Origin: Verrucomicrobiota bacterium
GTDB lineage: Bacteria > Verrucomicrobiota > Verrucomicrobiia > Chthoniobacterales > JAFAMB01
DNA length: 6,664 bases
Assembly (NCBI GenBank): GCA_019236035.1
Contig: JAFAJU010000422.1
Coordinates: 1 to 6,664 of the forward strand
Reading direction: 5' to 3'
Each line of letters starts with the position of its first letter. The first letter of the stretch is position 1. Shown piece by piece: positions 1 through 5,598 of this stretch. A program made the position numbers and the translations under genes. The notes below the pieces were generated by a model that saw nothing but the letters and a program-made list of their open reading frames with translations, had not been told where the DNA came from and did not search any database.

Positions 1-313
1 CGGCTCCACGGCGTACATCTCCGCTCCGAATCTGTTTCAAGACCTCATCGCTCCAGGCTAACTCACTGGAAATGATCGGCGACGGTCCAGGCTGCTGGCT
101 GTAGAAGCGGGTGTCCACAAAACCGAATCCGCCACAGATTAGCTGGAGAAGCCCTAAAGGTTTCCCTTTGGACCCGGCGGTCAGTTCTGCATTCAGCGCC
201 GGATACCAGACAAAACCAACTACGATGGCTACTATCCAGAACAGGGCAACCAGGCAGATGCTTACCAGCATCCACGGATTAAAAGTTTTAAAAAGACCGC
301 GGTTCCGAGCCAT
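1..313 (-). CDS. Membrane-anchored protein, probably a c-type cytochrome (N-terminal part)
   Basis: The frame opens at ATG 313, two bases after the subunit I stop, with AGGA at 326-323 and a nine-base spacer, and stays open for 104 codons to the window edge. Seen: a short basic N-terminus (MARNRG), one membrane helix (about residues 14-37, ending near VWYPAL), a small loop with LICGGFGF, a Pro-rich linker, then WSDEVLKQIRSGDVRRGA. That last segment resembles the G-D-x-x-R-G helix that comes just before CxxCH in cytochromes c, including the dihaem protein of this cluster (GNPERGA). No CxxCH lies in the visible part; it would have to be beyond the edge. Inference: a membrane-tethered cytochrome c that donates electrons to the oxidase. 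Another periplasmic domain remains possible. Confidence 0.55.
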   Translation of the reverse strand, partial: MARNRGLFKTFNPWMLVSICLVALFWIVAIVVGFVWYPALNAELTAGSKGKPLGLLQLICGGFGFVDTRFYSQQPGPSPIISSELAWSDEVLKQIRSGDVRRGA

Positions 314-315
314 GA

Positions 316-1953
316 CTATTTTTCCTGATACTGCGTAACGCCGATTGGAAACGCCGGCGTGGTATGCTGCTTAAAAAACAGGAGTTGTGACAGCGGCAGC
401 CCGTAATTCACTACAAGGAGGATTAGAATCAGTACGTTCCAGAAGGCGAAGCCATTCAGTACCCTGGGTACGCGAATCGGCGGGTTTACCGCCAAAGCAA
501 ATCGTAGCCGGTGCTCTAGTTCGCCTTTCGGTTGGAGCTGTGTGGCCAAAAGATTTATTACCAGCAGGATCGAAGAGAGCAGAATAATAAACCCGCCAAT
601 GCTGGAGATTACCACAAAGGGTGCCTGGGGTGCTATGGCCGGATCATGATAGTCGTAGAATGCCATCCGCCGCGGCTGACCCATTAAACCAACGATGTGC
701 CAAGGAATGGTCGTTACCATAAGTCCAACGAACCAGAACCAGAGCTGCCAGCGGGCCATGCGAACGGAGAAGAGCTGTTTGCCAGTCAGATGCGGCCAAA
801 TCTCATACGCTATCGCGAAATACATAATCACAATGGCGCCTCCATAGATGAGGTGGAAATGAGCAGTCACCCATTGCGTGTTATGGATGGTTGCATCCAA
901 GCCATAGCTCATATTGATCAAGCCGCCCGCTCCTCCAAGTCCAAGCATGATCAACGAGAGCCCGCAGGCCAGAATCATCGGCCTATCCCAGGGCAAGGCG
1001 CCAATCCAGCCGAATAGCCCTTTACCGCCCCGAAGCCGGCCACCAGTTTCCAACGAAGCACAGATACTGAATACGGTTAAAAATGTTGGCACTGCAACCA
1101 GGGCGGTGAAAAGCGCGTGCATGAATTTTGGGCCTCCAGCTACCTCAGGATCTCCGAAAATATGGTGCATGCCTACCGGCATCGAAAAGACCAGAAACAG
1201 GATAAAAGCGATTCGCCCCATGGTATCGCTGTAGAGCCGCGAATCCGCTTCTTTGGGCACGAGGGTATAAAAAGCGACATAGCTGGGAATTAGCCAAAAA
1301 TAGACGATACCGTGGAGGGTCCAGCTGAACAGGATGCGTCCTAGCCCGGCGTTCACTGTTGCTGTCCAACCTAATAAATACGGGACGACGGAGCTTAACA
1401 GTTCGATGGTGACGCCGAGAGATGTCCAGAACCACAGCAATGCACCGGCGCAAGAGGCAAACATCGCCAACGGAACGGGGGCGTTACGGTGTCTTACTTT
1501 CCAGACGGTCAGGTTAGCCAGCATGACCGCGACCCACACCCAGGAGCCGAGAACAACCAATATTAGTCCCACGTAGTACCAAGTATTGCCCATCAACGGT
1601 AGATAGAACGTATAGAGAGTTGCCGATTTACCGAGCAATTCCGGGATCAAAGCAGCTAGACTCCCAACAACCGCCATCGCGAATCCGAGCCAGGCAAACC
1701 CTTGTCCTACAATCCTCTGAGCAAGGGCATTGGCACAAGCGGCGTAACCAAAGCCCATCGCAACGAAGGTTGGGAACATATAACCGAAAAATGACCCATG
1801 CGCCGTGACCGAGCTATAATACATCTTCGGATCGCGCACTTCGAGCCACGGACTCCGAGCGACCATTTGAAAAACGCCCAAGCAAATGGCCGGCACGAAG
1901 GCGGCAAAAGCCGCCCAGAAATGACACAAAACTAACCGCTCGCTACGATACAT
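316..1953 (-). CDS. cbaA: ba3-type (B-family) cytochrome c oxidase subunit I
   Basis: A 545-residue, roughly 13-helix membrane protein that reduces oxygen to water and pumps protons. All six metal-binding histidines are present: His52 (VTAHGS) and His367 for the low-spin haem, His365 for the high-spin haem (TAHFHLIYGG), and His214, His263, His264 for CuB. Tyr218 follows His214 by four (H-G-I-V-Y), as in the cross-linked His-Tyr pair. The helix VI glutamate of A-type oxidases is absent. With a constant offset of 19 against the Thermus ba3 enzyme, Tyr225, Tyr229, Thr283, Thr290, Thr293 and Ser296 fall at its K-path positions, so a single proton path is expected. GRLRGGKGLFGWIGALPWD (305-323) is typical of the B family. 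The start is three bases after the subunit II stop, with a weak ribosome site. The downstream gene starts two bases after the TAG. Confidence 0.96.
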   Translation of the reverse strand: MYRSERLVLCHFWAAFAAFVPAICLGVFQMVARSPWLEVRDPKMYYSSVTAHGSFFGYMFPTFVAMGFGYAACANALAQRIVGQGFAWLGFAMAVVGSLAALIPELLGKSATLYTFYLPLMGNTWYYVGLILVVLGSWVWVAVMLANLTVWKVRHRNAPVPLAMFASCAGALLWFWTSLGVTIELLSSVVPYLLGWTATVNAGLGRILFSWTLHGIVYFWLIPSYVAFYTLVPKEADSRLYSDTMGRIAFILFLVFSMPVGMHHIFGDPEVAGGPKFMHALFTALVAVPTFLTVFSICASLETGGRLRGGKGLFGWIGALPWDRPMILACGLSLIMLGLGGAGGLINMSYGLDATIHNTQWVTAHFHLIYGGAIVIMYFAIAYEIWPHLTGKQLFSVRMARWQLWFWFVGLMVTTIPWHIVGLMGQPRRMAFYDYHDPAIAPQAPFVVISSIGGFIILLSSILLVINLLATQLQPKGELEHRLRFALAVNPPIRVPRVLNGFAFWNVLILILLVVNYGLPLSQLLFFKQHTTPAFPIGVTQYQEK

Positions 1954-1956
1954 AAA

Positions 1957-2514
1957 TTAGAATCTCTGCTTCCCGGTTGGATCCACCGGGAAATCCGCTT
2001 TGCTGCCAACTATCAATTTCGCCCACATATCTTGATGGCCGATCCCACAGAATTCGTGGCAGGGAACGGTATATTCTCCGGGATGACTAAATTGAACGCG
2101 AACCGTGGTGATATAACCGGGTACAACCATCGCGTTTACGTTTGTTCCGATGACTAGAAAACCGTGTACCACGTCGGCGCTCACCGCTCGAATAGTGACC
2201 GGAGTATTGACAGGGACTTTGATAACGGAAGGCGAGAAGGAAAACTGTTGTAGCACCAATCTGACGACGGCGGAACCATCGAGTTGCATGGCGGTTCCCA
2301 AATTTGATTCAACGAACTCGCCTGATCGATGAATCTCGTCTGAGGAGATACTCTCCAAACTGGAAGGGGGAGCATCGCGGAAGAACGCAATGCTCACGGT
2401 AAAGGTTACAACGATCAAAACCGTGATGGCACAGACGACCAAAACCCATCGGTTTTCCGCTCGGCTTATCTCTTCCTCCGGTAAATCACCGGTACGCAGC
2501 AGATCTTCACTCAT
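1957..2514 (-). CDS. cbaB: ba3-type cytochrome c oxidase subunit II (CuA)
   Basis: A 185-residue protein with a cytoplasmic acidic N-terminus, one membrane helix (about 23-45) and a periplasmic cupredoxin domain. The CuA site is complete: His117 (DVVHGF), then Cys152, Glu154, Cys156, His160 and Met163 in PCHEFCGIGHQDMW. The length is near that of the Thermus ba3 subunit II and lacks the second N-terminal helix of A-type oxidases, matching the separate subunit IIa gene upstream. Glu20 just before the helix (AENRWV) aligns with the glutamate that opens the K proton path in the Thermus enzyme. The protein receives electrons from cytochrome c. The subunit I gene begins three bases after the stop, so the two are surely cotranscribed. 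No Shine-Dalgarno is visible before ATG 2514; an inverted-repeat leader lies there instead. Confidence 0.95.
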   Translation of the reverse strand: MSEDLLRTGDLPEEEISRAENRWVLVVCAITVLIVVTFTVSIAFFRDAPPSSLESISSDEIHRSGEFVESNLGTAMQLDGSAVVRLVLQQFSFSPSVIKVPVNTPVTIRAVSADVVHGFLVIGTNVNAMVVPGYITTVRVQFSHPGEYTVPCHEFCGIGHQDMWAKLIVGSKADFPVDPTGKQRF

Positions 2515-2526
2515 AAGGCAATTGAG

Positions 2527-2588
2527 GTTCTGTCCTGAAGGACATCAGAACTAAGCTCAGGGTTCTAAGCCTGGTAATTCTACGGCTT
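2527..2588 (-). other. Inverted-repeat-rich leader with competing hairpins before subunit II
   Basis: Read on the minus strand, three stems are possible. AAGCC (2588-2584) pairs with GGCTT (2571-2567). AGAAC (2566-2562) pairs with GTTCT (2551-2547). The same GTTCT can instead pair with a second AGAAC (2531-2527), enclosing GTCC-TTCA-GGAC. The last two are mutually exclusive. The final hairpin ends 12 bases before the subunit II start, where a ribosome would bind. No T-run follows, so any control would act on translation or RNA stability. Function is inference. Confidence 0.3.
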
Positions 2589-2609
2589 TGAAATTAAATG
2601 TACCTTTGG

Positions 2610-2633
2610 TCAGCAATTCGATGGGTTTATCAT
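2610..2633 (-). CDS. Possible seven-residue leader peptide upstream of subunit II
   Basis: The frame ATG to TGA encodes MINPSNC. It has a perfect AGGAGG with ideal nine-base spacing, which is better than any full-length gene here. It lies in the 161-base leader of subunit II, before a stretch rich in inverted repeats. It could be a translated leader that senses ribosome passage, a relic of a lost gene, or chance. The peptide has no run of a single amino acid, so classical amino-acid attenuation is unlikely. A cysteine is the last residue before the stop. Confidence 0.25.
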   Translation of the reverse strand: MINPSNC

Positions 2634-2642
2634 TCCAAAAAT

Positions 2643-2648
2643 CCTCCT
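2643..2648 (-). promoter_or_regulatory. Consensus Shine-Dalgarno without a normal gene behind it
   Basis: AGGAGG on the minus strand is the only full consensus Shine-Dalgarno I found next to an ATG in this window. Nine bases later comes an ATG (2633) that opens only a seven-codon frame. The next real gene, subunit II, starts 128 bases downstream of the site. Confidence 0.5.
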
Positions 2649-2678
2649 GACTTTTCACTTTTCACCTCTCACCTTTCA
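2644..2678 (-). repeat. Heptad tandem repeat at the stop codon of subunit IIa
   Basis: On the minus strand the units are TGAAAGG, TGAGAGG, TGAAAAG, TGAAAAG and a degenerate TCAGGAG. The first TGA is the stop codon of subunit IIa (2678-2676), and the following units put TGA in the other two frames. The strand is almost pure purine apart from the T at each unit start. The array runs into AGGAGG at 2648-2643. It has the same arrangement as the array at 5575-5598, though the unit sequence differs. Confidence 0.85.
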
Positions 2679-2897
2679 GGTCCTCGGTATGTACGCAAAA
2701 AAGTAAAATGCATACCAGATGATCAAAACGCAGGCCGTTGCGATTGAAGCGACCACTACTGCACCAATTGGCCCTCGGCGGAGTGTCTCGATCGCCGTCT
2801 TGCGTCCGCAAGGATCGGCTACGTGGTCTGGGTGGCTTGCTGCGGAACTTAGCGGCTCATCCAGTTCATTGGAGGACGTATCTGCTGATTCATTCAT
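2676..2897 (-). CDS. cbaD: ba3-type cytochrome c oxidase subunit IIa
   Basis: A 73-residue protein with one membrane helix at the C-terminus (about 44-69). The helix region, PIGAVVVASIATACVLIIWY then AFYFFAYIPRT, resembles the 34-residue Thermus ba3 subunit IIa in the P-x-GA start, the WY near the middle of the second half and the short aromatic, Arg-ending tail. Family knowledge: this small subunit packs against subunits I and II and supplies a helix that is part of subunit II in other oxidases. The position directly before subunit II supports this. Odd: about 42 polar, acidic residues precede the helix, with Cys30 in HVADPCGRK; the Thermus protein lacks such an extension. No Shine-Dalgarno is visible before ATG 2897, so the true start could be further in. 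The gene lies 82 bases after the cytochrome c gene. Confidence 0.75.
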   Translation of the reverse strand: MNESADTSSNELDEPLSSAASHPDHVADPCGRKTAIETLRRGPIGAVVVASIATACVLIIWYAFYFFAYIPRT

Positions 2898-2979
2898 AGC
2901 AAGGCGTAGTTGGTAAGCGTTTTTCGGATAGGTGCCAGGAATAGCTGCGCTTGCTCACGTCCCGCAAAAGACTGCTGGT

Positions 2980-3699
2980 CTAATGAGGAAGGGAATTTGC
3001 GACCTTTTGCCCCCCGGAATGTTGGGCATCGGTGATGCCTAGTTGTTCAAAGTAGGCGGCTATGGCTTGCATATCCTCCGGGCTTAAGGCCGCCGCGACG
3101 GGAGACATCAGATCATCGTCTTCATGAGCCGCTGCTAATTGCTGTAGGCGATAGACGATGTAGTTACTATATTGTCCGTGCAGAGCGGGAATACTGGGAG
3201 GCTCACCGAGACCGCGCGGCCCGTGGCAATTATTGCACGATTGCACAGTCAATTTATCGTCCCCAACAGTGGCTAATTGTCTCCCTCGCTCGAATTGCGC
3301 CGGTGTGAGCTCCTTGGCGGGTGGCGGAAAACTGGACTGCAGCGAAGCGTAGTAAGCGGATACATCCGCTCGCTCTTGTGGACTGAGTCGCTGTGCAAAG
3401 TTGGTCATGTAAACATTATGTCGTTTACCGTTGGCATAGAGCTCCAGCTGATGTGTCAGATAAAAGCTGCTTTGTCCGGCCAGGCGCGGAACAAGACTGG
3501 TCCCGTTTCCTACACCATCGTACCCATGGCAAGAAGAACAGGATGCCACCCCCTTCGATGTGCCCCAGGCAGCAATTTTCGCTCCCCGTTCCGGATTGCC
3601 AACATAATCGTCCGGACCACGTGAGTTCTGCCCCATGACGAACATCGATAGGCTGACGAAAATCGCGCCGGGAATCAAGACTGTCGTTAGTTTCTTCAT
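2980..3699 (-). CDS. Periplasmic dihaem cytochrome c (c4-like)
   Basis: A 239-residue protein with a signal peptide (MKK, hydrophobic 6-22, cleavage probably near residue 23) and two cytochrome c domains. Haem motifs are CSSCH (54-58) and CNNCH (155-159), each after a G-x-x-x-R-G helix (GNPERGA at 34-40, FERGRQL at 136-142). Met98 (YMTNFAQRLS) and Met198 (LMSPVAAALS) sit where c4-type cytochromes have their axial methionine, each followed by L-S-P-x-x and an A-x-Y helix. There is no membrane anchor. Position between the dehydrogenase and the oxidase makes it the likely carrier from the iron-sulphur flavoprotein to the CuA site. Family knowledge: comparable dehydrogenases usually use a larger, membrane-attached trihaem cytochrome subunit, so a two-haem soluble form is a variation. 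No good Shine-Dalgarno precedes the ATG; this start gives a normal signal peptide. Confidence 0.9.
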   Translation of the reverse strand: MKKLTTVLIPGAIFVSLSMFVMGQNSRGPDDYVGNPERGAKIAAWGTSKGVASCSSCHGYDGVGNGTSLVPRLAGQSSFYLTHQLELYANGKRHNVYMTNFAQRLSPQERADVSAYYASLQSSFPPPAKELTPAQFERGRQLATVGDDKLTVQSCNNCHGPRGLGEPPSIPALHGQYSNYIVYRLQQLAAAHEDDDLMSPVAAALSPEDMQAIAAYFEQLGITDAQHSGGQKVANSLPH

Positions 3700-3732
3700 G
3701 TGATGATTCGCGTTTGTTCGTTTTACGGTTAG

Positions 3733-3752
3733 GGTGTATTCGCGGAATCACC
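3733..3752 (-). other. Intercistronic hairpin between the GMC and cytochrome c genes
   Basis: On the minus strand GGTGATTC, loop CGC, then GAAT-A-CACC gives an eight-pair stem with one bulged A. It lies in the 88-base gap after the GMC stop. No T-run follows, so it is unlikely to stop transcription. It could protect or separate the two parts of the mRNA; that role is inference. Confidence 0.4.
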
Positions 3753-3787
3753 TTCGCATCACTTCGTCTCCATTCTCGGTTCTGTTC

Positions 3788-5560
3788 CTACACCAAAGGA
3801 CCGGGTTTCTTCAGATAACGATTGCGAATAGCGTCGACTGTAAAAAGATTGAGCGCCATGAGGGTATTCGTATAGTTGTATGTACCGTTGTGCGGAAATG
3901 ATGATGCACCGAGCGAGAAAAGATTCGGAATGTCCCAAGATTGCTGGTATTTGTTGACCACGCTGGTGCTGGGATCCGTACCCATAATCGCACCACCGCA
4001 ATTGTGGGTTGACTGGTAGACCGAGACATCGAACGGGCGCTCTCCATAGATCCTGTTAGAAACCTGTCTACTGCCTGGCATCGCTTTCGCGATCTCGGTG
4101 GACCGATCCGTAACAAGACGGATCATTTTTACGTCGTTCTCCGGAAAATCGAACGTCATGCGGAGGAGGGGTAGACCCCAGGCATCTCTATATGTGGGAT
4201 CCAGATCCAGATAGTTTTCGCGTGTGGGCATACTAGTCCCGTGGCATAAAATCTGGCCCACGTGACCATAGTGTTTGCGTACCGCATCCTTCCAGCCTTT
4301 ACCCCATTTGGGTGTTCCCGGTGGAAGCGGATTCTGTTCGACTGGCCGCCCACCTGTCCAAGCTGCGAGAACATAGGCTCCGCCAATGAATCCATAGGGA
4401 CCGTGGTCGAAATTGTCCCCGCTTAAATCATCGATCATCGTTCCGATTGCGCCGGAACCCATGAACGGATTCATGTTGATATCCTGGTCAAAGAAGCTCC
4501 AGACATTCGAGGTCGTTTGGTAGGTATAATTTCTTCCGACTACCCCGGTACCGGTCTCTGGGTCGTATGGTTTTCCGATTTTGGATAACAGCAGCATGCG
4601 GACATTGTTTAACGGGAACATCGAGAGAATTACGAGAGAGGCAGGCTGGAATACTTCTTGCCCGGCCGCATCGTAGTACGTTACTCCAGTGGCTTTTTTG
4701 CCACTCGAGTCCACGTTTATTCGAGCGACCTGGCATTGAGTACGTAATTCGAAATTAGGACTTCGTAGTAGAATCGGTAAAGTGACCGTCTGTGGACTTG
4801 CCTTTGCGTAGTGTTCGCAGGCAAAGCGTTCACAGAATCCACAGTAGACGCAGGCGTTAAGTTTCAGACCATCGGGGTTTGTATACGCAACACTGAGGTT
4901 TACGGAAGGTTGTGGATAGGGATGATAACCAAGGTCGTTCGCGGCTTTTCGAAAAAGTGCGCCGTTATACTGTTCTTTGAGCGGCGGCGTCGGATATTCG
5001 CGGGACCGTGGCCCTTCGAATGGATTGCCGCCTGGTTGAATTTTTCCTTTAATATTGCCGGCCTTTCCGCTTGCTCCGCACAAGTATTCGAACTTGTCGT
5101 AGTACGGTTCGACCTCATCATAGGTAAGTCCCCAATCCTGAATGGTGAGCCCAAGCGCATCCACAAAGCTTTTTCCATACCGTTCGACCATGGCGGTTTT
5201 CCAGACGAAATCCTTCACTTGGAACCGAAACATTTGACCGTTCCAGTGAACGCCGGATCCTCCCAAGTTCGTACCTGGGAGGAATGCTCCCCACCGACGA
5301 ACCGGAAGCGCGGTTTCGTCAGATGAATGGCGCAGCGTGATTGCCTCGCGGACATTGTCCTGCATCATTCCTTTGCGAACAGCGAACCGTAGTTCATCAT
5401 GGATTTCCGGGGATTGAAAATCTGGACTCGTAAAGCGCGGAAACCCGCGTTCCAGTCCAACCATTTTCAGCCCAGTGTTTACTAACTCTTTCGCGACAAG
5501 GCTGGATCCCCACCCGACTCCAACAAACACGATGTCGACTTCTTTCATTACTGTTGCCAT
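3788..5560 (-). CDS. FAD-dependent GMC dehydrogenase large subunit (gluconate/glucose/alcohol dehydrogenase type)
   Basis: A 590-residue flavoprotein. The N-terminus holds the Rossmann motif GVGWGS (14-19), with Glu37 in GLERG as the likely FAD-ribose ligand. LGGSGVHWNGQ (99-109) is the N-terminal GMC signature. The C-terminal domain has THNCGGAIMG (518-527) and PHNGTYNYTNTLMAL (556-570); by alignment with other GMC enzymes His519 and Asn562 are the probable catalytic pair. Cysteines 237, 240, 243 and 248 (C-x2-C-x2-C-x4-C) match the cysteine cluster that holds a 3Fe-4S centre in dehydrogenase-type members such as bacterial FAD-glucose and fructose dehydrogenases. Its presence argues for an electron-donating dehydrogenase rather than an H2O2-forming oxidase. 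There is no signal peptide, so export probably depends on the Tat signal of the upstream small subunit. Substrate (sugar, sugar acid or alcohol) cannot be read from the sequence. Confidence 0.92.
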   Translation of the reverse strand: MATVMKEVDIVFVGVGWGSSLVAKELVNTGLKMVGLERGFPRFTSPDFQSPEIHDELRFAVRKGMMQDNVREAITLRHSSDETALPVRRWGAFLPGTNLGGSGVHWNGQMFRFQVKDFVWKTAMVERYGKSFVDALGLTIQDWGLTYDEVEPYYDKFEYLCGASGKAGNIKGKIQPGGNPFEGPRSREYPTPPLKEQYNGALFRKAANDLGYHPYPQPSVNLSVAYTNPDGLKLNACVYCGFCERFACEHYAKASPQTVTLPILLRSPNFELRTQCQVARINVDSSGKKATGVTYYDAAGQEVFQPASLVILSMFPLNNVRMLLLSKIGKPYDPETGTGVVGRNYTYQTTSNVWSFFDQDINMNPFMGSGAIGTMIDDLSGDNFDHGPYGFIGGAYVLAAWTGGRPVEQNPLPPGTPKWGKGWKDAVRKHYGHVGQILCHGTSMPTRENYLDLDPTYRDAWGLPLLRMTFDFPENDVKMIRLVTDRSTEIAKAMPGSRQVSNRIYGERPFDVSVYQSTHNCGGAIMGTDPSTSVVNKYQQSWDIPNLFSLGASSFPHNGTYNYTNTLMALNLFTVDAIRNRYLKKPGPLV

Positions 5561-5570
5561 AAAAGATAAA

Positions 5571-5575
5571 CTCCA
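5571..5575 (-). promoter_or_regulatory. Ribosome binding site of the GMC dehydrogenase gene
   Basis: TGGAG on the minus strand lies 10 bases before the ATG at 5560 and supports that start over the in-frame ATG four codons later. It directly abuts the heptad repeat. Confidence 0.6.
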
Positions 5576-5598
5576 CTGCTTACTGCTTATCGCTTACT
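5575..5598 (-). repeat. Heptad tandem repeat at the stop codon of subunit 3
   Basis: On the minus strand the end of subunit 3 and the gap to the GMC gene read as units TAAGCGA, TAAGCAG, TAAGCAG, then TGGAG. The first TAA is the actual stop codon (5596-5594). Because the period is seven, the three TAA triplets fall in three different reading frames. The array ends in TGGAG, which serves as the ribosome binding site of the GMC gene. A second array of the same design but different sequence is at 2644-2678. Confidence 0.8.

Noticed and set aside
63..275. Minus-strand 70-codon frame near the left edge
   Set aside because: The frame from ATG 313 covers the same bases, has a ribosome site and a membrane helix, and stays open to the edge.
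697..1234. Two plus-strand open frames of 106 codons each
   Set aside because: They overlap each other and lie antisense to the conserved oxidase subunit I.
2644..2678. CRISPR-like array
   Set aside because: Units are seven bases with no spacers; it is a simple tandem repeat.
3425..3751. Minus-strand frame with an ATG upstream of the cytochrome c gene
   Set aside because: It runs in another frame through the cytochrome c gene; the frame from 3699 has both haem motifs and a signal peptide.
4811..5326. Plus-strand open frame of 171 codons
   Set aside because: It lies wholly antisense to the GMC gene, whose motifs are intact, and its translation shows no family pattern.
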